Assembly: GCA_003222895.1 (NCBI GenBank)
Contig: QHXI01000070.1
Location: 1-38,145, forward strand
DNA: 38,145 bases
Direction: 5' to 3'
From: Acidobacteriota bacterium
Lineage (GTDB): Bacteria; Acidobacteriota; Blastocatellia; Pyrinomonadales; Pyrinomonadaceae
Shown: piece by piece, positions 21,653-31,675 of the stretch
How the letters are laid out: each line of letters opens with the position of its first letter
Position numbering within the stretch: position 1 is the first letter of the stretch
Translations under genes and position numbers: made by a program
Notes under the pieces: generated by a model
The model's input: only the letters and a program-made list of their open reading frames with translations
The model's database searches: none
What the model was told of the DNA's origin: nothing

Positions 21653-24097
21653 ATGAACGAAGCCACCAAACTAGTCAGGCGCGACGACCAGCCGCGCGAA
21701 ATTGATCGACGGACAGGCGACACCACGTCTTACCGCACGGCATACGGCTACAACATGGACGCCGGCGAGAACGAAGTCCACCTGCTCGATTATTGGCGCG
21801 CGATCCGCAAGCGTCTGTGGCTGGTGATCGGCGTGGCGGCGTTGCTAACGACGCTCGCGCTCGTTTATGTCGCGCGCAAGCCCGACATCTACGAAGCAAA
21901 ATCGCAGGTGCAGGTCGACCTCGAGAACAATCCGATGTACGCGGGCAAGACCGCGCCGATGATTGTCAGCCCCGTTAATGATCCGGCTTACTTCAACACT
22001 CAACTTCAAATTCTGACGAGTCAGGGTCTTCTGCGGCGGGTCGTAAAGACGCTTGACCTCGAACACAATCAAGCATTCCTGCGACCGCAAACCGCGCAAC
22101 CGCATTCAACCTGGAAGACGATTCTGCAAATGCTCGGCGTTGGCGGGCGCGAGAAAAAAGAGACGAAGCAACAGAACAATGTCTTGCCGCTGACGACCTC
22201 AGTCGCGCCGGCGACGTCGAGCGAAGACCTGGTGGAAGCGAAGCGTCTCGCGCCATATGTCGGCATGTTGCTCGGCGGCTTGCGGGTCGACCCGGTGCGC
22301 GAAAATCGGGCGGGCTACTACAAAGAGACGCGGCTGATCGATATCGACTATCAACACGGCGATCCGGAAATCGCGGCCAAGGTCGTTAATTGCGTCGCGG
22401 AAACTTTCGTTCGTTCGAACCTCGAGAAGAAAAACGAAACGAACACGAGCACCAGCGAATTTCTCTCGAAGCGTGTTACCGAATTGCAAAGTCAGATTCG
22501 TTCAGATGAAGAGAAACTGGTCGTCTATGCCAAGAGCAATCAAATCCTTTCGCTCGATGCCAGTCAGAACACGGTGGTTGAGCGACTGGCGGGATTGAAC
22601 AAGCAATTGCTCGAAGCGGAAAACGATCGAAAGATGGCGGAAGCTGAATTCAATGCGGCCAAGGCCCCTGGCGCCGCAAGCGCGCTCGCCGAGGCCGGCA
22701 AGGATATCGAGCTTTCCGAATCGAAACTCGCGGAACTGAAACAGAAACGCGCGGAGTTGTTGGTTACCGCGACGGAAGAAGCGCCTGAAGTCAAGGAAGT
22801 CGATCAGCAGATCGACGTGATCCAAAAGCACCTCGTTGAAACTCGTTCGCGTAGCACTGCGACGCTGTTAACTAACCTGGAAACGAAATATCGGCAGGCG
22901 GCTGAACGTGAAGACTCTCTGCGCAAGTCTTTCAATCAGCAGAAAGGCGAGACGCTTTCACAGAACGAAGCGGCGATTAATTATCGAATTCTGCAACAGC
23001 AGATTGAAACGAATCGCGGGCTGCTCGACAACTTGTTGCAGCGTTCCAAAGAAAATGACGTCGTGCTGGCCGGCCGGCCGAACAACATCTCAGTCGTCGA
23101 TTACGCAATCGTTCCCGATTTTCCGGTCGGGCCCGGGCGTATGCGGACAGTGATGCTCGCGTTCGTCTTGTCACTCGGATTAGGCATCGCGCTGGCGCTG
23201 TTCCTTGAATACCTGGATGACACCGTTCACTCGACTGAAGATGTCGAGAAGTTTCTGCGCTTGCCGGCGCTGGCGGTAATTCCGGCGATGGGCGCAGCCT
23301 CCGCGCCGCGGCGTTTGCTTTCTTCGGCGACGGCACTGCAAAAGCGCAATGGCAACAACGGTGGAAATCCGGAACTGCTGCTAAACATCACCGGGCGATC
23401 GGCTTTGGCGGAAGCTTATCGCCAGCTCAGAACTTCGGTTTTGCTTTCGACCGCGGGGCGCGCGCCGAAGACTTTGCTGGTCACGTCGAGTTTGCCCGGT
23501 GAAGGGAAGACAACAACCGCGGTGAATACCGCTATCAGTTTGGCCCAGACGGGCGCAAACGTTTTGATCATTGATGCGGACATGCGGCGTCCGCGGCTGC
23601 GCTCGATCTTCGATCTTTCGGAGCGTGAAGGTTTGAGTTCGATCCTTTCGAGCGAGATGAAGCCCGACCAAATGCTGGGCGCAATAGTGAAAGATCCGAC
23701 GACGGGATTGAACGTGCTGACCTCTGGCCCAGTGCCTCCGAATCCTGCCGAGCTGCTCGGTTCAGAGCAGATGCGAAAGTTGATCGCCGTGCTCAGCATT
23801 CCTTTCACGCATATCGTGATCGATTCGCCCCCAGTCAGTTCGTTCACTGACGGCGTCTTAATCGCGTCAATTGTTGACGGCGTGCTGCTGGTGGTGCACG
23901 GCGGCAAAAGTTCACGCGGAGTTGTGCGTCGTTCGCGGCAGATGCTGCTGGATGTGGGCGCAAAGATCGTCGGCGTCGTGCTGAACAACGTCAGTGTTCG
24001 CTCGCACGATTATTACTACTATTATCAGCGATACTACCATCAGAGTTACTACCACGCCGACGAAGCCGAAGAAGCAAAATCGGTCGCGGCTTCGTAG
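21653..24097 (+). CDS. Wzz/GumC-type chain-length protein fused to BY-kinase
   Basis: 814 aa inner-membrane protein. TM1 about residues 55-73, a long periplasmic coiled-coil region with GNVR-type segment (NYRILQQQIETNRGLLDNLLQRSKEN), TM2 about 497-517, then a cytoplasmic tyrosine kinase: Walker A LPGEGKTTTAVN near 615, Walker A' VLIIDADMRRPRL, Walker B HIVIDSPPVSS. The C terminus carries a Tyr cluster (YYYYYQRYYHQSYYH, about 785-800), the autophosphorylation tail of bacterial tyrosine kinases. It sets polymer length and controls export with the Wza-like protein and Wzy. Confidence 0.95.
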   Translation: MNEATKLVRRDDQPREIDRRTGDTTSYRTAYGYNMDAGENEVHLLDYWRAIRKRLWLVIGVAALLTTLALVYVARKPDIYEAKSQVQVDLENNPMYAGKTAPMIVSPVNDPAYFNTQLQILTSQGLLRRVVKTLDLEHNQAFLRPQTAQPHSTWKTILQMLGVGGREKKETKQQNNVLPLTTSVAPATSSEDLVEAKRLAPYVGMLLGGLRVDPVRENRAGYYKETRLIDIDYQHGDPEIAAKVVNCVAETFVRSNLEKKNETNTSTSEFLSKRVTELQSQIRSDEEKLVVYAKSNQILSLDASQNTVVERLAGLNKQLLEAENDRKMAEAEFNAAKAPGAASALAEAGKDIELSESKLAELKQKRAELLVTATEEAPEVKEVDQQIDVIQKHLVETRSRSTATLLTNLETKYRQAAEREDSLRKSFNQQKGETLSQNEAAINYRILQQQIETNRGLLDNLLQRSKENDVVLAGRPNNISVVDYAIVPDFPVGPGRMRTVMLAFVLSLGLGIALALFLEYLDDTVHSTEDVEKFLRLPALAVIPAMGAASAPRRLLSSATALQKRNGNNGGNPELLLNITGRSALAEAYRQLRTSVLLSTAGRAPKTLLVTSSLPGEGKTTTAVNTAISLAQTGANVLIIDADMRRPRLRSIFDLSEREGLSSILSSEMKPDQMLGAIVKDPTTGLNVLTSGPVPPNPAELLGSEQMRKLIAVLSIPFTHIVIDSPPVSSFTDGVLIASIVDGVLLVVHGGKSSRGVVRRSRQMLLDVGAKIVGVVLNNVSVRSHDYYYYYQRYYHQSYYHADEAEEAKSVAAS

Positions 24098-24112
24098 ATC
24101 GTTTCGGTTGAT

Positions 24113-25618
24113 TTGACCTCGCATAAATCTTTACAAAAATTCCTGTTGTACGGCAGCGCGACGCTGGGGATTGCGGTTGGCGTCGAGCGCGTCGCGGGGT
24201 TTGTATCCGCCTCACTCGCTGCGCGCATCGCCGGGCCGCAGACTTTCGGCGCGTATTCGGTCGCGCTGGCAACCGCAGGGACTATCGCGGCTTACGCCGG
24301 CGCCGGCATCGGCACAACTGCAAATCGATTTTCAGGCCAGTATCCACTTGGCAGCGCAGGCTATGCGAAATTCTTCCGAACGCTGACCCTGATTGCGGTT
24401 GTGTCTTGCTTACTGGCGGCGCTGCTCATGTTTGCCGCGGCCACGCCGCTAGCCCGATGGGTGCTTCACAACGATTCTCTGATACCCCTTTTCAGAATCG
24501 CAGCAGTCTCTTCCGGCGCGATGGTTTTGCTTGAATGTTATCGCGGCCTCCTGATCGGCCAAAGAAAAATCCAGTCGCTGCTTGCGATCGCTTTGATATC
24601 CGGAATCGCGATCGTCTTGCTGTTACCATTCATGGCAAGGATCGGCGCGTTCGCAATGATCGGCGCGCAAGCTAGTGTCGCGCTCATTGCGCTTTGCTGT
24701 TACGCGTTGTTCGCAAAGCGGCTGGGCATCGCGCCGACCAAAACCTTAGCGCCAGGCGGTCCGGGAATTCGACCAATCATCAAGTTTGGCATCGTGCAGT
24801 TCGGAGCATTCGCGGGAATCAGCATCGCGACGTGGGGCCTCGCATCTCTGGTCGCTCGTTCCGATCCGTCTCTGACGCAGATGGGTTTCTATGCAGTCTC
24901 AAATCAATTGCGGGGACTGGCGGTGATCGCGCCAGGGCTGCTCACGCAGATCGTTTACAGTGTACTGACCAATGAATCCGGTCTCGAGTACGGCGGCGCG
25001 CAGCACGTCCTGCTCTCAAGCACAATCATGACGACGCTGCTGGTAGTTTTGGTGGGCGGCTTCGCGATGACGGTGCTGCCGTGGATTTTGGTTGCTGCTT
25101 ACGGACGGTCGTATGCAAGCGCGGAGCTTCCGATTCTGCTGTTGCTCGCCACCGCGATCATTCACATGAGTGGCCAGGCGGCATCACAGCGTTTGAGTAT
25201 CGTCAGACTCAGAGCAACTGCGGTTATCAACACTCTGTGGGCAGTTTTGTTGCTGGTATTTGGCTTTCTCTTGATTCCGAAGTATGGGGCTACCGGAGCG
25301 GCGCTCGGATTTCTTGCGGCCCACACGATCTCGAATATTTTGGTGACCATTTCGCTCTATCGCCAAAACGATCTGCCTAAAGGTTTTTTGTCGAGCGCGG
25401 CGGTTACTTTTCTCTGTACAGCCGCGATGGTCTCAATCGGTTACTCGCGCGCCGCGAAAATTTTCCCAAACGGCTCAGGGACATTTTTGATGGCGTTGGC
25501 GTGGCTGTTGGCTCTGGTGGCGGTAGCTATCATCGGCATGAAGCATGATTGTTTTCCTGAATTCTCGTTCCGGAGAAAGCAACCCGCTCAGGCTGTTCCT
25601 TCGTTGAGTCAAACATGA
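24113..25618 (+). CDS. Oligosaccharide flippase (Wzx/MOP superfamily)
   Basis: 501 aa, about 12-14 hydrophobic segments, typical of Wzx-type flippases that move undecaprenyl-linked repeat units across the inner membrane. Opening FLLYGSATLGIAVGVERVAGFVSASLAARIAGPQTFGAYSVAL matches polysaccharide synthase members. TTG 24113 is used because the in-frame stop (TAG 24095-24097) leaves no ATG/GTG close by. The end overlaps the next start as ATGA. Confidence 0.9.
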   Translation: MTSHKSLQKFLLYGSATLGIAVGVERVAGFVSASLAARIAGPQTFGAYSVALATAGTIAAYAGAGIGTTANRFSGQYPLGSAGYAKFFRTLTLIAVVSCLLAALLMFAAATPLARWVLHNDSLIPLFRIAAVSSGAMVLLECYRGLLIGQRKIQSLLAIALISGIAIVLLLPFMARIGAFAMIGAQASVALIALCCYALFAKRLGIAPTKTLAPGGPGIRPIIKFGIVQFGAFAGISIATWGLASLVARSDPSLTQMGFYAVSNQLRGLAVIAPGLLTQIVYSVLTNESGLEYGGAQHVLLSSTIMTTLLVVLVGGFAMTVLPWILVAAYGRSYASAELPILLLLATAIIHMSGQAASQRLSIVRLRATAVINTLWAVLLLVFGFLLIPKYGATGAALGFLAAHTISNILVTISLYRQNDLPKGFLSSAAVTFLCTAAMVSIGYSRAAKIFPNGSGTFLMALAWLLALVAVAIIGMKHDCFPEFSFRRKQPAQAVPSLSQT

Positions 25619-26769
25619 TCTGGCACGTTCTCGATGTTCGTGCGATTTGGATCAAAGAGTTCGCGTCTGCGCTCAGCAAACAAGTTCCGACCTTAGGATG
25701 GCTGCCAAGATTTAGCGCCGCCAGTCTCATTCACAATCGCGAGGAAGAATTCGCCTGCGACGATCCGCCGCTGACAATTCGGACGTTTCCTTTGCAGCGT
25801 GGCTTTGCGCGATTTCCGTTCAAACGACTGGCGCCAGAGAAGCGGCGAATAACGCGTCGCTTGAGCGAGCGAACTTCAAGTCCAACGAAGACTCCGTTGA
25901 TCTTGACGTCGCCGCACTACGCGGATGTCGCGGTTGAATGGACTGGTCCGGTAATTTACTACGTAACAGATTTTTTCCCCGCCTATCGTGACGAACCGCA
26001 ATTCATTCGCGGGCTCGACAAGAAAATGTGCGAAGCCGCGACTGTCGTTTGTCCAAATTCTCAACGAATCGCTGACTACTTGAACCGGGAAGCTCTGTGC
26101 GCGACCGAGAAGATCGTCATTGTTCCCAACGCAACGCGTGCTTCGAATATTTTTCAGAGCATGCCCAAGGCTCCAGGTGAGTTGCCGGCCGACATTGTTG
26201 ATTTGCCCCGACCGATCGCGGGCGTGATCGGCAATCTTGCCGAGAACACCGATTGGATCCTGCTTCGCGAAACCATTGAATGCACGCCATGGCTCTCCTG
26301 GGTTTTCGTCGGGCCGACGGACATGGCAATTCGGGATGAGAAACAAGATGACGCGCGACGATCCTTGATGCAGATCGGTGGACGGGTTCGATTCGTCGGC
26401 GATAAGCCATACAGCGAGTTGAAAGATTACGCGCGCAGCATTGACGCGGCGATTCTGCCTTACAAAAAACGTGAGCCCACCTACTCCGGCAGTTCGACGC
26501 GTTTCTACGAACATCTCGCTGCGTGCCGTCCAATGATTGCGACGCGTGGTTTTGAAGAACTGCTTCACAAAGAACCGCTGGTGCGCTTGATTGACAACAG
26601 CAACGAGATGACAGAAGCGCTCGAACACTTGCGGGCGGCGAGTTTTTCTGACGGACATGAAGAACTGCGTTGGCGAGTCAGTCAATGTGAGACTTGGGAA
26701 AACAGAGCCGCACGAATAATCTCAGAGTTATCAGAACGGTTCGCGATCGGTCGTGAAGCTGCCGCTTGA
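25615..26769 (+). CDS. Glycosyltransferase (GT4-like, TuaH-like)
   Basis: 384 aa GT-B-type enzyme. N-terminal half without a strong motif; YYVTDFFPAYRDE and EAATVVCPNSQRIADYL in the middle match the TuaH-like group, and the C-terminal half has AGVIGNLAENTDWILL, IDAAILPYKKREPTYSGSSTRFYEHLA and the E-x7-E-like nucleotide-sugar region. Donor and acceptor unknown. ATG overlaps the flippase stop (ATGA). Confidence 0.85.
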   Translation: MIWHVLDVRAIWIKEFASALSKQVPTLGWLPRFSAASLIHNREEEFACDDPPLTIRTFPLQRGFARFPFKRLAPEKRRITRRLSERTSSPTKTPLILTSPHYADVAVEWTGPVIYYVTDFFPAYRDEPQFIRGLDKKMCEAATVVCPNSQRIADYLNREALCATEKIVIVPNATRASNIFQSMPKAPGELPADIVDLPRPIAGVIGNLAENTDWILLRETIECTPWLSWVFVGPTDMAIRDEKQDDARRSLMQIGGRVRFVGDKPYSELKDYARSIDAAILPYKKREPTYSGSSTRFYEHLAACRPMIATRGFEELLHKEPLVRLIDNSNEMTEALEHLRAASFSDGHEELRWRVSQCETWENRAARIISELSERFAIGREAAA

Positions 26770-26773
26770 TTCA

Positions 26774-27763
26774 ATGAAAACTCAAAACCAAACGGCGCCA
26801 GTTTCCGCAGTGATGCCGGCGTATAACGCCGCGCCTTTCATTCGCGAAGCGATCGAAAGCGTTTTCGCGCAGACAGTCGCACCGGCGGAATTCTTCGTCG
26901 TCGACGACGGGTCGACCGATGACTCGGCCAGGATCGCTGAGTCGATGGGCGTTCGCGTTATTAGTCAGGCGAACGCCGGACTCCCGGGCGCACGCAATCG
27001 TTGCGTACGCGAGGCTTTGCAGCCGTGGGTCGCGTTCATCGATGACGATGACGCGTGGATGCCCGAAAAGATCGAACGGCAGATGGAGATCGTTTCGCAG
27101 AATCCCGAGGTCGGTCTGGTGAGTTGCGATTTCACGATCTTCGATGAGCAGGGAACGATCGTCAGGTCAGGCCTGGAAAAATACCGAAGGGATTACGATC
27201 TGCAGCCGAAAAGAAGATGCCGGGGCGGCGTTGTCATCGATCAGCTCGACGAGCGATTCGAGTCAGCGCATTACTTTTTGCTGCCGACGTACGTAATGAT
27301 TCGTCGCGATCTTTTGCGCGCGGTTGGTATGTTCGATGAAACGATCGAGTCGGCGGAAGACTTTGATTGCTTCATGCGCGTAATTGCCGGCACGCCTTTC
27401 GCGATTGCCGAGAAGAATCTCGTGCGGCGGCGCGAACACGCAAACAATGCTTCGAGTCGGCTCGTCAACAACAGCCTCCAGTGCCTGGCGGTGACTTACA
27501 AAGTTATCGAGCATCCGGAACTTTATCCACCGGCGACCGTCGCCCTATGCAAACGGTGGCTGCCCTCGAATCTGCGACACGCGGCGGCGCGTCAATTGTC
27601 GATCGGCAACCGCGGCGAAGCACGGAAGCTCTTGCGCGAGAGCGTGAAGTTGGAACTGAGCACTCGCACCCTCCTGGCGTTGAGCGCCTCAATTACACCC
27701 GCGGTAATCGGCAAGAATTTGATGTCAGCTCGATACTTCGTCTCGAAGCGATTCGGAATCTAA
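26774..27763 (+). CDS. Family 2 glycosyltransferase
   Basis: 329 aa from ATG 26774; a GTG at 26753 would overlap the previous gene. GT-A fold: SAVMPAYNAAPFIREAIESV, VVDDGSTDDSARI, the DXD-like IDDDDAWMPEKIERQM, and the ESAEDFDCFMR acceptor/catalytic region. Transfers a sugar onto the lipid-linked repeat unit in the cytoplasm; specificity not deducible. Confidence 0.92.
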   Translation: MKTQNQTAPVSAVMPAYNAAPFIREAIESVFAQTVAPAEFFVVDDGSTDDSARIAESMGVRVISQANAGLPGARNRCVREALQPWVAFIDDDDAWMPEKIERQMEIVSQNPEVGLVSCDFTIFDEQGTIVRSGLEKYRRDYDLQPKRRCRGGVVIDQLDERFESAHYFLLPTYVMIRRDLLRAVGMFDETIESAEDFDCFMRVIAGTPFAIAEKNLVRRREHANNASSRLVNNSLQCLAVTYKVIEHPELYPPATVALCKRWLPSNLRHAAARQLSIGNRGEARKLLRESVKLELSTRTLLALSASITPAVIGKNLMSARYFVSKRFGI

Positions 27764-27771
27764 TTCAAAGC

Positions 27772-29046
27772 ATGACAAGACCACTTCGCGTAGCGATGGT
27801 TCATTACCGGGACGCAGCAATCGCGGGGGGATCGCTGCGCGTTGGTGAAACAATCGCGAATAATCTCGATCCCGAACACGTGTCAGCAGAATTTGTGTTT
27901 GCATACGGCGAGCCCGGACCGGTCGCCGACCGCACGAATCTCGAATGTCATTTCATTCGCGCCAGGGGTCCGAAGGATTTTACGGTTTGGGCGCATGCGC
28001 GCGATCTGTTTGCCAAGCTGCAACCTGACATCATTCATTTTCAGGAGGGCGTCGTTTGGCTGCGAACAGCTTTGACCAGAACGCCGGCAAAGAAGATTGT
28101 GCACATCCACGGCCGTTACAGCAGTTTTCAATCACCTGATCAAACGGCTCGGAAAAAAATCAGAGTGGCGTTGGATGCGCGTCTCTCGCGAACCTACTTA
28201 AAGTCGATGGACGCGCAGATTTGTATCAATCATGCGACGCGGAATTGGCTGCTCGACGTCGGTTGGATTTCAAAAACGAAGTCCCGCGTCATCTATAACG
28301 CGATCGATGTTGATCGCTTTGCTTTATTGATGCCGCGCCAGGACGCACGCGCTCGACTTGGCTTACCGCGAGGCGCGCCGCTGCTCGGAATGATCTGCCG
28401 TTTGGTTTGGGAGAAAGGCTGTTCAGATTTTCTTTCGATAATTGAACGCCTGCCCGAGCGTTGGCATGGCGTGATTTGCGGCGATGGCCCACTGCGAGAT
28501 CAGTTGCACCGGGAATGCGAACAGCGCGGTATTGCAAGCCGAATCCATTTTCTCGGCAGCCTCGATGATGTCAGGCCGGTGTACGCCGCGATTGATGCCT
28601 ATGCATTTGTCTCGCGCTACGACGCGTTCGGTTTGACCGCCGCCGAAGCAATGGCCGCTCGCGTTCCTGTTTTCGGAATTGAACGTGAAGGGGATTATGG
28701 TGAACCTGAGTATCCGCTCATCCGCCCTAACATCGCGTCGATGGTCAAGTGCGATCGCGACCACAAGGTTGACCAAGCCGTTCAGGAAATTGCCAGGCGC
28801 ATCGCTCATTTCGGGGAGCATCCGGAAATACGCGTTAATTCGATCGAGCTAGCGCATGCGTGGATCGAGAACTGTTTCTCCGCTTCGATTCAAGCGGAAG
28901 CGATGACTCGCGTTTACCACGAGATCCTCGGTAAAAATCGTTCGTCACCGCAGTCGCTCGCGCAGTTCTACGATGCGCAACGTGCAGCAGCAGAACGAAT
29001 CATCGACCGGCTTGGCGAGCGTCAGGCGGTCGCAGCCACGGCATGA
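27772..29046 (+). CDS. Family 4 glycosyltransferase
   Basis: 424 aa. ATG 27772 begins the Rossmann strand TRPLRVAMVHYRDAAIAGGSLRV; the frame is open upstream across the previous gene, which is a shadow. IVHIHGRYSSFQS and the C-terminal LGMICRLVWEKGCSDFL, VICGDGPLRDQL and VSRYDAFGLTAAEAMAARVPV (the E-x7-E motif) are typical GT4. It starts 8 nt after the GT2 gene and overlaps the next start. Confidence 0.93.
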   Translation: MTRPLRVAMVHYRDAAIAGGSLRVGETIANNLDPEHVSAEFVFAYGEPGPVADRTNLECHFIRARGPKDFTVWAHARDLFAKLQPDIIHFQEGVVWLRTALTRTPAKKIVHIHGRYSSFQSPDQTARKKIRVALDARLSRTYLKSMDAQICINHATRNWLLDVGWISKTKSRVIYNAIDVDRFALLMPRQDARARLGLPRGAPLLGMICRLVWEKGCSDFLSIIERLPERWHGVICGDGPLRDQLHRECEQRGIASRIHFLGSLDDVRPVYAAIDAYAFVSRYDAFGLTAAEAMAARVPVFGIEREGDYGEPEYPLIRPNIASMVKCDRDHKVDQAVQEIARRIAHFGEHPEIRVNSIELAHAWIENCFSASIQAEAMTRVYHEILGKNRSSPQSLAQFYDAQRAAAERIIDRLGERQAVAATA

Positions 29047-30185
29047 TTCATCTCGTCATTCGTGAACCGATTGCTTATCAGCGGACGTTGTGTCGCGCGC
29101 TCGACAACTACTATCGCGGCGATTTTGTCGCATGGTTCGCCAGTGGAAACGAAAGCGATTTTATGTCGCGTGATAATTTCTCGCGGCGGTTCCTTGCTGA
29201 AAGCGGCTTCGCAAAATTATTTAGCACGCTGCGAGCAGACGCGAATCCCGTGATAATTCTCGGCGGCTGGTCGTCACAACTAGCTTACAAGACGCTGCTC
29301 ATCACGACTACGTTGCGCGTGCCCGTGTTAATTTGGGCTGATCATCCGCATCCTCATCAGAGAAGTCGGTTGTTCGAAAAGTTGCGCGTGATGTATTTGC
29401 GTTTGCTTAGTCGCGGCGCCGTGGCATTCCTAGCGTGCGGCACCCCAACAGTCGAACATTTGGCGAAGCTGGGAATTGCGCGCGCGAAGGTTTTCAATTT
29501 TCCATATTGGGTTGATGTGCCAACTGAATGGTCACCGCCGCCCGGGGTTTCTGAGGAGAACTCGGCGTCAAAGCCGCTGCGGTTGTTGGCAATCGGCCGC
29601 CTCGTGCCGGCGAAGGCATTCGACGTGGCCATCAAAGCCGTCGCGTTGGCGAATAAGAACGCAAACCGTCGGGTCGCAGACCTTTCGATCATCGGCGATG
29701 GACCAGAGCGTGAACGCCTTGAGCAACTGACCCACTCGCTCGACGTCGCATCGGCAGTCACGTTTAGAGGTCGACTCGATAATTCAGCAGTGTTCGACAA
29801 TCTGCGAGAAGCCGACGCGCTCATCGTGCCCAGCACCTTCGAACCATACGGCGTCGTTGTGCTTGAGGCGATGGCCCACGGCCGGCCCGTGCTCGCGTCA
29901 GACAAAATCATTGCAGCGCTCGACAGAGATGATTCGTCAGGAGCAATTCGATTGCATCGAGTGGACGACATCGATCAGTTGACCTCACAGATTGAGATGC
30001 TGGCGGATGATCGGGCCGCTTTGCGCGAAGCCTCACACGCAGCGCGCAAGATCGCCGAAGTTTGGAAGCCGGAGCGGGCCGCAGAGATGCTGCAAGCCAT
30101 TCTCAACGCTCGTTTGGGCCGCGAGACCAATTCTGCCGATCACGATTCGCAAACGCATTATCAAGCGAACGCACAACCTACCTGA
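29043..30185 (+). CDS. Family 4 glycosyltransferase
   Basis: 380 aa. GT-B: LIIGRL-like LLAIGRLVPAKAFDVAIKAV, IIGDGPERERLEQL, and VPSTFEPYGVVVLEAMAHGRPVLAS with the E-x7-E pattern. Starts inside the stop of the upstream gene (ATGA). The polymerase starts 8 nt after its stop. Confidence 0.93.
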   Translation: MIHLVIREPIAYQRTLCRALDNYYRGDFVAWFASGNESDFMSRDNFSRRFLAESGFAKLFSTLRADANPVIILGGWSSQLAYKTLLITTTLRVPVLIWADHPHPHQRSRLFEKLRVMYLRLLSRGAVAFLACGTPTVEHLAKLGIARAKVFNFPYWVDVPTEWSPPPGVSEENSASKPLRLLAIGRLVPAKAFDVAIKAVALANKNANRRVADLSIIGDGPERERLEQLTHSLDVASAVTFRGRLDNSAVFDNLREADALIVPSTFEPYGVVVLEAMAHGRPVLASDKIIAALDRDDSSGAIRLHRVDDIDQLTSQIEMLADDRAALREASHAARKIAEVWKPERAAEMLQAILNARLGRETNSADHDSQTHYQANAQPT

Positions 30186-30192
30186 AGGCTTC

Positions 30193-31674
30193 ATGATTCA
30201 CGCGGCTTATCGCAAGACTATAGCGCGTTGGCGCAGCCAGGGAGCGACGGAGGGAACCCCCCCAGCGGTAACCATCGTCCAGTGGCTGCTGGTTACTGCC
30301 CCAGTGCTTCTGGCGCTTACGAGTTATGAATTCCAGAGCTACGCCGTACTGGCTTTTATTACTCAGGCGCTGGTCGTGTTGAATGTTTTGCTGCTGATCA
30401 TCGTGACGCGCGAAGTTCTCAAAACGCGAACGATTGGCAAGTTTTGTTTGATAGGCGGCACGTTCATTTTCTACTGGCTCGATGCCCTGGCGCTTTCGTC
30501 GATGAAAGATCCTTTCAGCATCGCGGAAGGCTTTCCGATCAATGCGACGCAGTTCGATCAGGAAATGATTCAGCAGGCGCTCGTTTATGTGAGCGTCTTT
30601 CAGCTTCTGCTGTTTGTCGGATATTCAATTCGACCGCGCTTCGATCGGCCGATTCGATTCTTCACGTCACGAATTGATTCGCTGTCGTTGGATCGCACGC
30701 TGATTGCGATGCTGCTGGTCGCTTCGTCGGTCATGCCGCTGCTGATTTATTACGACTTCGACGGCGCCAAAATCATTACGGCGCTTCTGACCAGTCGCAG
30801 CGGATCAGAATTAGAATCACCGGAGCCGGGATTAGCTTCCCACATCGCAGTCTTTGGCATCTATGGCGCTTCGCTGTTTTTCGTATATGCGCTCAAAGCG
30901 AAAACCTGGCAACGTTTCTGGTGGCTACTGCTCGGAGTGCTGGCCGCGTTGCCGCTGATATCGGGTGGCGCCCGACATATTTGGCTGTACATCTCGTTGC
31001 CATCGCTCTTGATCGTGCTGCGCGGTTTTAAGGGCTCGTTTACTACATCGCGATTGCTCGCATTAGTTTCAGTGGCTCTGCTCATCTTAATCGTCGCACA
31101 ACTTCAGATCGCTTATCGCGCAGTCGGATGGCAAGAGATAGGGAACGAGAAGACACAGGAGCTTTCGACGCTCAACACAAACGGCCAATTTACCGCCCTG
31201 CTGTTCGCTGAGTATTTGGTGCCCAACGAGCATCCATACTTTCTCGAGCCAGTCGAGCCCTACTTTGTGATTCACTGGATACCGCGACAGGTTTGGCCCA
31301 CAAAGCCAATCATGCAAACGTGGACTTACTACAACGATCGCTATGTCGAGGGCGCGGCTTTCAATGTCACGCCCTCCGTAATCGGTCAGTTTCATATGAG
31401 TTGGGGTCTGGGCGGTGTGGCCTTCATCGGACTCTGGCTAGGTCTGCTTACCTTATTTGCGGATCGGCTTTTGTTGCTGGTCAACTCGGATCGGCAACGG
31501 GCAATGTTCGTCGTCGTGGGCATGTTCTACGCCTTTATCATTTCGTCGTTTCGATTCTATTCGCCGATTTACTTTTCCTACTTTCTGTTCGGCGTGATCG
31601 CGATGCTGCTATTGACGCGTCACCCGCTCGCGCGGGGTGCGCTACTTCTCAAACCGCAGCAACTACCAGCATAG
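30193..31674 (+). CDS. O-antigen/exopolysaccharide polymerase (Wzy-like)
   Basis: 493 aa with about 10-12 hydrophobic segments and a larger hydrophilic loop near residues 330-400 (YFLEPVEPYFVIHWIPRQVWPTKP), the pattern of Wzy and oligosaccharide repeat unit polymerases. It would link the repeat units on the periplasmic face. ATG 30193 is chosen because it follows the previous stop by 8 nt; the longer upstream frame overlaps a real gene. Confidence 0.8.
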   Translation: MIHAAYRKTIARWRSQGATEGTPPAVTIVQWLLVTAPVLLALTSYEFQSYAVLAFITQALVVLNVLLLIIVTREVLKTRTIGKFCLIGGTFIFYWLDALALSSMKDPFSIAEGFPINATQFDQEMIQQALVYVSVFQLLLFVGYSIRPRFDRPIRFFTSRIDSLSLDRTLIAMLLVASSVMPLLIYYDFDGAKIITALLTSRSGSELESPEPGLASHIAVFGIYGASLFFVYALKAKTWQRFWWLLLGVLAALPLISGGARHIWLYISLPSLLIVLRGFKGSFTTSRLLALVSVALLILIVAQLQIAYRAVGWQEIGNEKTQELSTLNTNGQFTALLFAEYLVPNEHPYFLEPVEPYFVIHWIPRQVWPTKPIMQTWTYYNDRYVEGAAFNVTPSVIGQFHMSWGLGGVAFIGLWLGLLTLFADRLLLLVNSDRQRAMFVVVGMFYAFIISSFRFYSPIYFSYFLFGVIAMLLLTRHPLARGALLLKPQQLPA

Positions 31675-31675
31675 A

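Noticed and set aside
24113-24118. Missing ATG for the flippase taken as a truncation
   Set aside because: The product begins with the normal first helix of the family, and TTG is an accepted start, so the gene is treated as intact.
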